Shown here: positions 34,833-47,600 of the stretch, one piece after another
Numbering within the stretch: the stretch's first letter is position 1
Layout: each line of letters opens with the position of its first letter
Assembly (NCBI GenBank): GCA_027605045.1
Contig: JAQFWX010000028.1
Span: 62,001-126,000, forward strand
Length of the DNA: 64,000 nt
Direction of reading: 5' to 3'
Source of the DNA: Phallus indusiatus
Taxonomy: Eukaryota > Basidiomycota > Agaricomycetes > Phallales > Phallaceae
Made by a program: the position numbers and the translations under genes
Notes under the pieces: model-generated
The model's input: only the letters and a program-made list of their open reading frames with translations
Database searches by the model: none
What the model was told of the DNA's origin: nothing

Positions 34833-35596
34833 GTTCAGTGACTAGTTGAAGTTTGAGCGCAGCAAACCTGAAGGGAACGCTGATGTCTAGTTTAATACTT
34901 CCGGCGTTTTCAGACCGCCTGTGGAGACTTCCATGGCACTAAGGCTATAAACGGGCAGACGAAGAGTATAACTACGGGTCAACGTATCAATGTTGCCACA
35001 AAAACAGTTTCCTCTGAACCGCTCCAAACAGCACGCGTTGTCTGCATCAGTTGAAGAGCGATAGGAATTAGTCTTAGGCTTAAGCATTAAAAATGGGGTA
35101 CTGCGATATTGTGAGCCGATCATTGTGTCGTCGACTATAAGCAAGTTTCATGTGACGGAACAGATCGTATCATGGAGCTTCGCGGTGCCGTTTCCGGCAT
35201 TTCTCAGTTAGAAGCGGTGTTTAAAAAAATCGCATCCCTTGCTCTCAATACAATGGTCCGTGGTCCGCCCTTGTTTGTTTGTATTGCTTTGAGATCCGCG
35301 GCATCTACCATTCAGTAATGGATGGGTTAACCGTAGTTCGGGTTTATTCACCGTAAATTGATTGTTAAGACTTAGATATTATATGCGAGCACACGAATGA
35401 AAATTTTGACATGGTGAAGAGCCATCACGAGCAATTTGTTGGCCAGAGAAGAGTACAGGATCTAAAATACGAGATATAGTTTAGGTAACTGTACAACTTG
35501 TGGTGCGTAAAAAAGTCCCCATTCATAGGTCTTTCGTCAATCTGAGACGTTCTCTTGTCCAGGAATTTCCGAGCTCGTCACTTAGGTATTTGCATT
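34833..35596. other. Intergenic between tandem transporters
   Basis: 5' flank of MFS copy 1 and 3' flank of the decayed copy 2. No gene seen. Confidence 0.4.
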
Positions 35597-37670
35597 TCAT
35601 GTTTTCCACCCCCGGCCAGTGCGCTTTAATAGCAGTGACCGGGATACTAAAGCGAAGAAGACTCCAATTGATATCATTACCTATTACTCGAGGTAAGACA
35701 AATACTCGAAGCAAGCATGAATTTCAAGACGTACGTTCGAGAAAATGATGCCTCTGTTCACCTGTATCGTGGTGCATCTAAAAGCGCTCCTGCAATAGGC
35801 TCTGCAGTAAGCACAGTGAAGGATTCTAAGAAAGATCCCCAGCCGATGGCAAATCTTTATTCGAGACAATACGATTCAAAACACGAAAAAAAAAGAGGAG
35901 GCTTGTAGATGCACACCCTAAGTCAGATAAACTTTCCACATAGGCCGCCGTAGTGGGACCTAGTAGAGAGAAAACTACAAGCAATCAAGCATATAAATAA
36001 CGATGACGTCCAAATATCTTTTTAGATGAGACTTACATCCTCCAGAGAAAAATCCATAAAATATGACGAATGGGATCAATCCTTTTACTTCCGTTGCCTT
36101 GATCATCGTGAAACCAACAATTGCCAAAAAGGCAGACGATGCAATTACGCCTATTTTTTTTTACAATGTATCACTCCATGCTCAAGGCTACGGCGATGCT
36201 CTTACAATTCACAAACCCGTATTTATCGCCCAAAATACCCCATATTACTCGACCGATCGTGTTTGAGCCAGTCAAGATAGTTATCTTCAAAGAGCACATT
36301 GAGTATCAGTATCTGGGCTTGGACATATTTTTGGTCTTACAGAATAAACGAAAGATTTGTTGAAATTCCGTGAAGGATCGAGAAAAGCTGGACGTAGAAG
36401 TCTAAGGGTTAATTTCATGAGTGATATCAACTTGAGTTCGATTCAAAGGAGGCTCCAATCAGCTCACATGAGAAATAGATCCCGAAAAGTACGCAATTTG
36501 CCCTTCAAAAACACGTTACCGAAACGTGTCACATACGCGAACGAGAACAATACATACCCGAGAATAGCTACGAGGTAAGGAACATTTGTGACGACTTTTT
36601 TTACATTTGGCGGTGGGATGTTGTCCGTCCTTAATTTTCTGGGAGGAAGCCGCGGTTTGATCAAGATATTTGAGGCGATAGCCATGACCAGCATGATAAA
36701 CCCATAAATCCTACAATATGATATCGAAAAAGAATTAAATAAATGCGACGCATATTACTACCTCACGCCCCACGCAAAGCCTACTCGTCCATTGAAGAGA
36801 TGATTCAGTCCAATGGTTTGAACGATTGCACCAATAGAACCACCTGACGAATTATGTTCAGAAAGAGGCAAGTCTCAAAAATTAATTATCCATATGCTAC
36901 CTTGAGAGGCGATTCCTACCACCATAGCTCTTTTCCGTTTGAAGTAGTGAAGAATGATCGATACGGACGGGACATAGAGCAATCCCATCCCCAGTCCGAC
37001 GCCCAATCCTTGCGATAGAAATACTTGGTAGTAATTATGGGGTTTAGCAAGGGACAGCATAAAATATCTATTAGGTAGGGGTATTGTTTTTAGACTCGAT
37101 GAGAGAATGACAAATTGAAAGGGGTTTACTGGCGAGAAAAGATAAATTAAGGAGCCGGTAAACATCAGATGCCTGATATATCCTTCGTCGAACAATTTCC
37201 CGGCGAAAAGCCCTAAACCAAAAGTGAGGAAAAGTTGCATGCTCCCTATCCATGCAATCTCGGAAGGTGTTTTCTCAGAAAGGAATACCCTCTGTATATA
37301 AAGTTTATTATTATAATGAGTTGAAGATAGGATAATGACAAAATCGGGAGGAACCGACGGTATAATAATCCTGATAGACACCAAAGGCTGCAATAGCTCC
37401 TTGAGTCATAAATATCGATAGAAAGCTGTTTTTTTTTATCGCATTATTCAAGGGAACGAGAACGTGACTGTAATAGCCTCAAGCGAATACTCGCCTGCCA
37501 AGAACAACTGCCCAAGCTTGTATCCCTCCTTCAGGATAATCGTCTGTGACTGGCGTTTTGGTATCTTGAAAGACTGGAGAACCGTTTCCAGCTTCCATAT
37601 TATTCGGGAGATTTTCAGTGTATCCATCTTGTTTGGGTTTGACAACACTAGTTGGAGAATCGAGTTCCAT
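35597..37670 (-). pseudogene. MFS transporter copy 2, decaying
   Basis: Tandem paralogue of the transporter at 32.8 kb with the same exon order, starting at the ATG 37668-37670. Landmarks DDYPEGGIQAWAVVLG, PSEIAWIGSMQLFL, HYFKRKRAM, KPRLPPRK, ATEVKGLIPF and the final KRTGRGWKT are all present. Relative to copy 1 there are two single-base deletions. One is at the end of the exon near 36335-36345 (copy 1 has 18 nt where this copy has 17), which shifts the next exon into an early stop. The other is near 35758, where TGG has become TG and a TGA is created before the last helix. Two donor sites are GC where copy 1 has GT (CAG|GCGAGT and CTC|GCCAGT). Most likely a young pseudogene; a shortened product cannot be excluded. 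Confidence 0.8.
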
Positions 37671-38596
37671 GTCACGCAGTGTGCGAGTGATCCCTACGGT
37701 CTTCTGGTTATTGTATTCAGGCTTTATGTCGAGCTATCAGTTTATATAGTTTTTGGTATCCGGTGTTCTCAGACCGTGGTGGAGACGTTAGGTCATATGG
37801 ATGAGACGGATAGAAACGATGGTCATGGCTCCTTATTACGTTGAGTGATGTTGAGACACATCATTGTACAGCTTCCTTCGAACGTTTGGAGTTTGAGCGG
37901 TATGAATTATTTGTGTTCTCTACCTAATAACCATCTAACTCGAAGTTGGGGTCGTACCGATAATCGAATGAGTTTTTAAGGTATGACGATAATATAGACC
38001 GGTCAGGGCTGGCATCGATGTGTATATCTCTAGAATGTTACTTACATGTGACGGAATCAATCGTATGGAACTTTCCCAGCATTCCCTGACGAGTGCGCCT
38101 CAGGAGAGTGGCAGGTAGGATACGGGAATCAGTGCTGTGTGTTTAGGAAAATAGAGGGAAAATAGGGGGAAAATTAGTTGTTTATTGTAGATAGGGTTTT
38201 TAGTATATATACATTTTTCTGAAACAATGAAGTACGCGTCGTGTAACGTGACTCGGTAATATCGCGCGTTTCGGGACTTTCCATGCCTAGCCCGTCTCGG
38301 ATCTCGTCATCCCACAGCTCTAGAACTGTTAAATTTGAAAGCGGAGCTGAAAGATCGTTCTGCCAATCGACCTAATTTGTTTAAATGACACGTTTTTCAT
38401 GGCGAAGCTTGACTTATTATTCTCAAAAATGTTTATAACCTAGAAACTCATATACACAACCAGACTCCTTATTTTTCCCTTTGTTTTCACTTCAACGCAC
38501 GAGCATTGTCAGGAATTTACTTCCCTCCTGCAACAACAGTCACACTCATGACTTCTTTCAATATATTTGTACATAGACGGCAATATCAAACAAGAT
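37671..38596. other. Intergenic with dispersed repeat
   Basis: Upstream region of MFS copy 2 and 3' flank of the adenylate-forming gene, including the repeat at 38095-38285. Confidence 0.4.
38095..38285. repeat. Degenerate dispersed repeat, partner at 13644-13920
   Basis: Shares ordered words with the 13.7-kb element (GGGAATCA, GCTGTGTG, ATAGAGGG, GTTGTTTATT, TAATATCGCGCGTTTCGG). It is shorter than its partner and both are diverged, so the insertion is old. Confidence 0.45.
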
Positions 38597-40528
38597 TTAT
38601 AACTGAACGGCATCAGTATACAATTTATCCAACAGCCCTTTAAACTTTTCCTCCGCTTTTGACCGCATAACTGTCCCTTTCAACTATTGTATAAATTTAG
38701 CAGTCCGAACGCGATCTCATCGAGTATGTAGATAGTAAAACTCTCACCGATGAAATGGGTAGTGAACCCTTAGGCAGGATAGCAATTAATTCTGGTTTGA
38801 TCAATTCGTGTGGAAACAAGTTTGAGCCATCTTTGCCGGATATAAGGGGTTTCAAACGGGACGCCAAAAGATTATGAAATGATGTCTGGTCATGTGCATG
38901 ATTATCAGCGTCGGTGTTTTGTAATTCGAGTGTGGGCTCCACAAGAAGAGCGGGCGAGGGCCTCCCTGATCCGACTACTACGAAGGAGGATACTAGTCCA
39001 TGACAGAGGTATGCTATTCTATCTTCAAGATATCTGGTTCATATGGGAGATCAGTATGTTTTCTACGTCATGCTATAGCGCACATACTTGGCATCGCAGT
39101 TATCAGCCCCTTCCATGATGATAATGTCATCCCTCCTCCCCCGGAAAACATATACTTCCTCAACCCCAGTATCCCCGTTTTCGACACGTTCAAACAGGTC
39201 TTTGGTATAATACATTCCGTCTTTCGGATTTCGCAAAGCGGCTGGAGGGCAGTCTGGCGACGTTGGAAGAATAACGAGCTCCTGAACTTTTGAGGACGAG
39301 TCCTCGCCAGGGATGGGCACGAATTTATAGTCAAACTTGCGATAAAATCGCAAAAGATGTGGTGTTCCAGGCTGTGAAACGAATATCATCCCAACTTCGG
39401 TAGATGCAAATCTAGCCTTCGAGAAAGTAATCAAAGTTAGTAATGTGAATTTTTGAAAAAAGTGTGATTGGGAGACTTACGACAATGGGAATACCCATTT
39501 CCTTTGCCCACTCAATAGCACATTCATTGAGAGGTCCGCCTCCGTATGTTAAACTACGCAGCTTCCTCAACTTTTCTGTCAAGTTGGGTGAATTCTGGGC
39601 TTTCTGGATGATGTCATCAATCAGACCGGGGTAAAGAGCTATATCCGTCACGCCGCATTCTGAGATGATATTTGTCAAGTCATCAGGGTGCTTCCACATG
39701 ACTTTAGGCGTCATAACCATGCAATCTGCATAGAGGAAAGTTCTAAGGGAATCTGAAAAGAAAACGCGTTTTAGTTGTAGTAGACGTCTCAAAAGTTATT
39801 CATACGTAGCGCTTGACCGACGTAACAGAATGTGCCGCTTCGTATGAACACGGGCGTTCTTCGTTCGTCTATTTGACATTTCTGTGCATTTGCGTCTACC
39901 CATCTTCTAGAGAATTGAACCACTTTGGGACGTCCAGAAGATGACCCGGATGATTGTTCCATTGACAAGATGTCGTCTCCGTCTCCGTCTAGGGGTGGAA
40001 GATGAAACTGGGATGCATCTCCTGACAGTGTTTCATCAAGGGTTAACATTGGTATAACTTCATATCTCTCTGCAAGTTTCTGCCAGCCGTTTGCGTCTTT
40101 TGTATCACAAATTATAACCTTGGGCTGCGATTGTTCGAATAGATCTTGAACCAGAGCGACGTCTTTGAGGTAGGTGGATACCAGATGTGGCACAAATCCC
40201 GCTCGTTGAAGACTGAACAGATGAACGGCATCAACGTAAGTTTTACCAAACATCCTTTTGTGATATTTAATCATAACTATGAGGAAAGCAGGAATATGGA
40301 GCGCACTTACCACAACCCGACGACTTCTCTCTTGGAATCGGCATTGTCACCTTTGCTGCCGAGTTTATTCAACCAATGTGTCGCAAACCGCGTAATGTCG
40401 TCCCAAAAGACTTTGTATGAAATATCTTCCCACCCCAAACCATTTTGACCAGGAATCTTGAACGCTACGTTGTTAGGATGCTCCCTGACTGTCTGATCGA
40501 GCACGGTGAGATGGTTGAGATAACCCAT
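38597..40528 (-). CDS. Stand-alone adenylate-forming enzyme (AMP-binding domain)
   Basis: Acyl-adenylating enzyme, 546 aa, six exons: 40311-40528, 39806-40254, 39481-39752, 39088-39416, 38748-39033, 38597-38683. ATP-loop motif SSGSSSGRPK at about 174-183, then YGGGPLN, the FASTEVGMIF segment, GMYYTKDLFE and GRRDDIIIM, in the order of ANL superfamily motifs A3 to A8. It most resembles the adenylation part of fungal NRPS-like adenylate-forming reductases, but ends in a short LKGTVMRSKAEEKF tail with no carrier (LGGxS) or reductase domain. It must therefore pass its acyl-adenylate to CoA, to a separate partner, or act differently. The ATG is followed directly by a normal family N-terminus. All introns are GT-AG. 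Confidence 0.85.
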
Positions 40529-41764
40529 TATAGCTCGGTGAGGAGTGAGTTGTTGTCTACGAGATGTAACTTGCCCGCCAGTATCAGACTTGGCAAACGA
40601 ACGTGGCAACGTGACGCGTTAGCTCACCTAAAGCGGTCTATGCATTCCCTTTTATTACTTCTTTGCATCTCATTAGTACGTAATATTAGGGAGCCAAGTT
40701 CATGAAACCGCGCTCAGTTTTCACGGACGTGAAGTCATTTGAATTGACGGAATTGAACGGCTTGTTTGTTCAAATGTTCAGTAATTCTCTCTCGGCAAGA
40801 ACAATTTAAAAAGCTTCCCCATTCGAAATCAAATCGAAACTCACTGAATACAACAAAAGGCGTTCCTTCCCCAAATCGGTTTTTCAGTTTTACCAGCCCT
40901 GCGCTCCGCATGACACGTATACAAATCTTCTTCTTGTGTTTCTGTTATTAGATCGTCAACACGCCTAGGGCGTTCGATGGAAAAGTTATACACTCCGGCT
41001 TTCGGCATCCCAAATCCGGCTGTCTGGCGCGCGCCGCAGCAGCCGACGTTCTTTCAAAATAGTCCACGATCGGTGTACCTCAGCTGCCAGGTTGAGAACA
41101 AGATACTAAGTTTGCAGTGTGTTTGTTGACTTCACGACCATCCTCGTAAAGTTCACAAGTTCCAGCTAACTTCATCAGGGAACCGGTTCCGGCACTTGTA
41201 ATTGGGGCGGAGTTACGCACGCCTGCAAAACCAGCGCTTGATACGAACGTCTATGAAGCCGACGTAATTTCACCCAGGATCATGTAACGCTCCACAGTAA
41301 AACCGTCAGGCAATGTAGCAAGATGCAGTTCACCATGAAATATGTAGAACTTCGTGTTTTCAAGGTGAGTACAAAATTTTGGGTATTTTTTTGTTATCTA
41401 CATAGTGCTAAATTCACACCTTAGTCACGGTCAACGCCATCCGCCATCTATAAGATTCTCGAACCTCAATGGCAGCACAACTTGTCCTCAATGCTTTCGG
41501 CCACAGATCTGGATAGTTGCGAGGGTCTTGGCGGAACCTGACCAAAGGTAAGGTAAGAGCAGATTCTGTGTTTCCCTATGATCGTTCTCTTCTTCGCCAA
41601 TATTCTTGTCCCCGTCTTCATTGCCGTCCCCACGTTTTCCTCACTACTTTCTTGCTGTCGCTCCACACTGATGTTTATTATGACGCCTGAGGCGGAGAAA
41701 CTGAGCACGATGATTGGTGCGTTGCTGCTCCACAGCTCCACGAGCGCCTGTTAACCAGATTGTC

Positions 41765-41772
41765 TATATAAG
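41765..41772 (+). promoter_or_regulatory. Unassigned TATA box
   Basis: TATATAAG followed by a pyrimidine-rich stretch looks like a fungal core promoter, but the next ATG (about 42043) opens only a 20-codon frame. Possibly a noncoding or very short transcript. Confidence 0.25.
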
Positions 41773-43497
41773 AGTCCGTCGTCCTGCTTTTGCGTCCAAC
41801 TGCTTCCCCTTCTTAACTATTACTTACTGAGGCTCAGTTCAGTTTTTTAAGTACCAAAGTTATTTAGTAGCAACGATTACTTGAACGTTAAAGTTAGAAT
41901 TGTAAATCCATTGTATTACTTACTATTTTTAATATATTTGAAGTTCACAAAAATCAAACACGTAAAGGGAAAAAGAGTGAATATAATTAAAATAACAATA
42001 TTTCTACGGATTCTACAGTATAAAGAATAACTACAGAAGAACAATGGCAGTGACGGATAAAGGTTGCGACTACAGCGCAGGAAACGGATTTCGTAGAACT
42101 ACATAGCTCTACGAATTTGGCTGGGCCAACTACGTCGAATTATGAAGCATCGAAATGTCCTACGCGGCTACACGCGCTATGTAGCCTACGTAGCGCGACG
42201 TAGCACACCACCTGTTCCCTGATGTTGGGTCACAGAATTCAGTCGACTAATTAATTGATCAGAAGACTCAAACGAGCGAGCGAGAATTGTTATGAGAAAA
42301 ATGTCAGCTTGTTTTTTTCTCTAACGTATTCCCTACCAAAAGATTGCATGAAGGAAGGAACACGAGAAGAGGCTTCATTTTACGCATTATGTCAGTGAAC
42401 CCTAGAGAGATGAAAATGCAAAAGGCTTTCATAAATCCGTCCCAATCCTCCAGCCACCGAACGCGTCTTTTACTTGATATGAAGTGCCTACACAAAATTA
42501 TTATCCGTGTTACTGTGGAATACAATTGGTGTGTATTTATCTTCTATCATTGGGCACTTCTTTGTACAATGGCAGCTGATCTCGAAACAATGACGAAACC
42601 GCCCGCTCAATTTCATTGATTATGTTATTTTTGACCACTCGTGCCAGCGATATACTGACGTGGTTAACTTATTATTAGCTCTTACTGGCAATACGAGTCT
42701 ACGATTGTCCTTTAATTATGCCTAAATTATAGGAAAACGTATTCAAGGTGATTTTTTCGCTGCTGTGTATTGTATGTCAACTTCAAAGGCTACTTATATT
42801 CCGACCAATAATAACACTCACCATTGTTTCACAGTTACGCTTGGCATATTACTCTATATGGATCGCGAAGTTGTGCCGTTAATTTTGACAAAATCAAATA
42901 TAAAACGCCACATACGATCATAAATCACTAGCATTTGCTCACATGGCTCATTTCCTGTCTATTCGATGAATGACATAGCCCCTGTGGGGATAGGGTAAAC
43001 TATCCCAAGGCTTCAGAAGTTAAGTATCACTCTATACAGGTAATCACGATTCGTTCAATATTATCATTTCTGGGACGAGTTAGATGAGGTTTCCGTGCAA
43101 GAGTTTTAAGAATCCTTAGTATCTGGCGCGTCCGTGCGTGATGCCATGGGTTAATGCGAAATGGGAGATTAATAATCGGTATGAAAATTTCCTTATTCTG
43201 ACTTCCCACATTCTCAAACTATAAATCACTAGTACTAGTACGACTCATTGGACGCCCTAAGTCAAAGAAAAGAAAAGACACACTATGCAGATTTGATTTG
43301 ATTCATAATCGTCAACCTTGCTGGTCGGAGGAAAACCCGATATTTTCGAAATCCGTATGTAAAGGGATATGGTTCATTTTGCTTGATGCGCATTGAGCTG
43401 GCTATGGAATCTGAATAATCGAACGTCACTTTAACGTTGGCCAATGAGCGCAACTATCTGCCATCGCATTGGGGACATTCACTATCGCAGTGTAACG

Positions 43498-43505
43498 TAT
43501 AAAAG
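43498..43505 (+). promoter_or_regulatory. TATA box of DPBB gene 2
   Basis: TATAAAAG 121 nt upstream of the ATG at 43626. Confidence 0.5.
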
Positions 43506-43625
43506 CACTCACCTCTTGTCTCGTAATTCCTCAGACAACAGTGAATACCACTCGTCTAACAAACGTTTCTCTGACAGCTGTCTACTCTTCCCATCCATTT
43601 CTACATTATCGAACAAGTTTTCAAC

Positions 43626-44269
43626 ATGGTTTCTTCTCGAGTCATCTCTCTAGTTACTTTGTTCTTTTCCGTCGCGGTCGCTTCAGCTACGCCCGTGTTA
43701 GCCTCCACAAACGATTTGGCAGCACGAGCAAGTGGAGATCACCGTGGAGTGTAAGTAAACTACAATCTGACTACATTGGCATCGACATGATCTCTGACTT
43801 GGTTAACTTGAAGTGCTACCTTCTTTACTCCTGGCGGGGCACTTGGAGCTTGTGGCACGCCGATTCAGAACTCTGACAACGCAGTTGCCTTGAGTGAGTG
43901 TAGCTCATTTTGAGTCATGACGACGACGACGACCGTCGTTCATGTCGATTGCAATGCATCTGATGCCTTATTCCTTTACTTAGGCACCACTGAATTCCAA
44001 GGAGGTAGTGTGTGCGGCAAAAGGATAACGGTGACAGATACATCCAACGGCCGCAGTGTCAGCGGCGTCGTTGTCAGAGACCTTTGCCCAGGCTGTCAAG
44101 CCAGAGACGGTAACAAGAATAACATTGACCTTACGTCCGGAGTGTTCCAAAAACTTGACAAGCTTGGCGTAGGAGTTATCAACGGTATGGTTTCACAGTC
44201 CGACTATGTTTTTGAGACAATCTAATAAACTGATAAAAAAAATTAGTCAACTGGGTTTTCGAGAATTAG
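43626..44269 (+). CDS. Secreted DPBB / expansin-like protein 2
   Basis: Paralogue of the gene at 27.6 kb: 142 aa, exons 43626-43750, 43814-43893, 43984-44184 and 44247-44269. The last three exons have exactly the same lengths in both copies (80, 201 and 23 nt). A signal peptide ends near ASA. LAARASGDH, FFTPGGALGACG, VCGKRITVTD, DLCPGCQARDG and NNIDLTSGVF follow, and the last exon codes VNWVFEN. The conserved Cys pairs should close the double-psi barrel. As with copy 1, wall-related extracellular action is family inference. The similarity between copies is high in exon 3 and low in introns and flanks, so selection rather than very recent duplication keeps them alike. Confidence 0.88.
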
Positions 44270-44678
44270 GTACTTCAATCTGGTAGTTTCTGTCAATGGT
44301 AACGCGAACGGGTAACAGGAGTCATCGAGTCTCAGACTCCTGACTTATTATCCGAGTAGAATCCACTACCATATTTAGTTTTGGTTGCGTTATGTTTTGT
44401 GCCCTGGTTCAATACAGATATGTTATTTATAACACTAGCTCAGGAAGTCACGGCTACCGATATCAATTAGGTTCTTCAAGTTAAGCGGCTTTTTCTCTTG
44501 TGATCACATAGGAGGTTTTAAGTGAAAAAAAATTGTTTCGAATATAAGAGCATATAAAACATTGACATTTCTAAAAACAATTTCATGATATACATAGTCG
44601 GCGGAAGAGTGCATAGAAGTATCTAAAGCAGCGTAAACTTCGTGACGTACAATTATATTATTTCGAGCCCGTGGCGTT
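44270..44678. other. Convergent intergenic
   Basis: 3' flanks of DPBB gene 2 and the FunK1 kinase gene. Nothing else seen. Confidence 0.4.
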
Positions 44679-47600
44679 CTACTCCTTGCGAGATTTCTTA
44701 GGAACAGGCATCTTTGGCGAAGTCTCGTTTTGTCCAGGTACTGCGGAAGCACGGGAGCTAGAAGTGCGACTAGAAGTGGGAGTCGTTGGAACGGTTGGCA
44801 CAACGTTTGACGACGCCCGACTTGATGAGGCATCGTGAGAAGCGAACGACGTAGGCGGGCGGTTGGGAATAGGTGAAGAAGTAGGAACAGAGGGATAAGA
44901 ACGGTTCGAAGCCTGGGTAGGTGTGGCAATCAACGAACCTCGCGCAACATTTGATGACTGATTGGAGGGAACTGAAGCAGGGGACCGATGCGGAGTCGAT
45001 ACAGGAGTGGCGGTATTATGGTAGATCGGACGGTTTGTAGCAGAGGAAGCCGTAGTAGGGTTCAATGAAGAGGAAGCTGCGGATGGAGAAACGTTTGATG
45101 GGCAATTTGTTGGGGCTGAGGAAGGAAAAGCAGAGAGAGGGTTTGAGGTAGTTCCGGGTGTAGCAAGAGAGGTATGGGGATGGGTCGCAGCAAATGTGGG
45201 TGCCGGGACGTGACCAACTCGAGCAGCTTGCGCCGGACTTGCCGCCGTTGAGTGAGGTGCCGATCTGGTTGAATACGGAGCACCGGTGTCAGTGTCACCT
45301 TGACTGTCTGGAATATTACAGATGAATTTATATTCTTTAACTCGGCGATCTATCTCCTCTCGAATGATTGCCGTGTCCTGCGCTTCACCCAAGACATCGG
45401 GATGCCTCATGGTGTCTTCGACGATCTTCAGCAAATACCTATGCACATGATAGTACTCGTACGCTTTGTAAGTATAGCCAAGCACGAGTAAGTTTCTCCA
45501 CCGTAGCAACATTTCCTTGAAGGGTGAAAAATAATCGTGAATGTGATCTAACAAATCGCGGATGATTTCATCCGAGTTGGAGTCGAATTGTTTCGCCTTG
45601 TGTGAGCCAATTGTGTCCTTATGGGAGAAAAAAAGATCGAAGATATACGTTTTCCGCCTTTTGGTCTTTTCTCTCTGAGCCTTTTCGCGCTCTTCTCGCT
45701 TTTCACGCTCTTCGGACGTTTCGGGTGCAGGAGGTCCAGATCGATTAGGCTGAGCAGGTTTAACAGGTTCATCAGGAGGATTTTTCTCGCGATACCCGCC
45801 TCCGGACACTCTAACGAGGCAGATATAAATAATAATCCAGAAAAGTGACTCCATGTCGTGGATCGCATTGTGGGAATCTGGTTTTTGAGCCAAATTCATG
45901 AGTCGATGACTTATGAAAGGAATCGTGCCCTAAGAAGAATCAATGAGTGTTTCAAGTATGGAATATACAAGAAAATACCGTTCGTTCGGCGTTAGCGTCA
46001 GGAACGTGTGCGTCAAAATCCCATTGCTTTCCCTGGATGCGATCAGTTGATGGGTAGTAAAAGGAAAGGATTAGAAGGAGAGGATTGCATACCACATCAT
46101 CCCACCCAAGATCCTCCGCAGTCCAGTCACCTCCGTCTGACTTTGACTGCATAACATTGTATTCACTCGCTTTTTGGAAATAAGCGCTTGATTCAATTAC
46201 GCCGGGGAAAAATTTAAGGGCTTGTAAGAAGGCGCCTTCTGTAATTGGGATATCTAGAAACCTAGCAACCTGTATTCCACGTCTAACAGCGTCCAACGGG
46301 GGTAACTTTCCAACAGTCTTTGTGACGCTAGTCATTTTTGCATGGTCGAGATCGATCAGCGTTCCTTTCGTTTGAGAAACCAGATCTCTAATATCCATTG
46401 TGTTCGTCGGCGCCTTCGGCTGCAAAATGATATTCCCGTCGCTGAGGTCTCTATGTAAGACCCCAGCTTCAACCATTGCTAGATGATCTGCACTTATAAT
46501 TATCCTACTGAAGATCAAAACAAAAAGAAAATGGAGACAAACCTTTAATTATGTCGCAAATATGTTCAAGAAACTTCCCCTTGCACGTGAAAAATTTCAA
46601 TGGAAAGCCCCAGTTATTCAAGACGATCCTCGTCAAAATTCTGTCCGCCAGCTTCGAATCATCACCATCTACGAAAAGAAGACTTTGGTTCGCATCCTTT
46701 GCAGCACCTCCAAAAGCAAGGAACGCTAGAGGCTCTGCCCTCTCGTCCAAATCTTCAGGTCTACTTTCTTTTGCCAAGATCATACCGTTGAGTCGTTTAC
46801 CCGCCTCCATGTCCACTCCAGCATTTTGGCGAGCATACTCCAACGTTGAAATCCTAGTTGCTCGATCAAGGCTGCCATGAGTATCGTCCCAGCCGTCGCT
46901 TGTCATGACGACAGATGCCGCAACCACTCTGTCTTTGAATCCTGGAATCGCATTGTAAAAATTGGCCTCAAAAGAAATTGTATAGTTGTCGTCCTTTATT
47001 ATCTTGCTTGTTGGTTGCCAAGATGTCTTAATCACCAATGGTGTCTATCACCCATCAATGTCCATCATTCCCTCAGAAAGATCCGGTCACTTACCCTATA
47101 AGATCGCTCAGAATCCTCCTTCAGATACCCTTGATATACTTGAACCGCCCGACCATTCATCACCTCAGCACTCCGCGCTAACAGTGGAGGTCCGTCGAGA
47201 ATAACTTCCTTGACCACGCACTCTTTCGGGTCGTTTGATTCACGATTATCGGTCACCCGCAAACACCATTTACTTTCGGTTATCTGAGGTGGAATGTTCG
47301 TATGCGTCCATTTGATTTCGTGCGAGAACTTGAATTCCCCAAGAGACGCGTCATACAATCGCATGCTTGGATCGTATCCCAGCCTATTGCCGGGAAGGCG
47401 AGATATGGCGCTGATGATGCGGACAAACATCCGTGGATCCTATTATGATAAATTAGAGAAAGTGATCAAAATAACATCGAATTATTACTGACTTTGTGTA
47501 TATTACGGACTTGACTCATCCCAAGCACTCCAGACCTGTCAAAGAGCCATACAGCGATGTTGTTGAAAGATATCGTGATCCCTAAGGCGAACCGCCTGTC

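Larger units (their letters stand above)
40529..43625. other. Gene-poor region, 3.1 kb
   Basis: No coding gene could be supported. It contains an unassigned TATA box with a CT-rich start region at 41765, a cluster of GTAG/CTAC words at about 42080-42205, and the promoter of DPBB gene 2. A minus-strand open frame at 41466-41741 has no family signal. Confidence 0.45.

Noticed and set aside
42043..42105. 20-codon frame after the unassigned TATA box
   Set aside because: Too short to support without transcript data, and no signal peptide or cysteine pattern.
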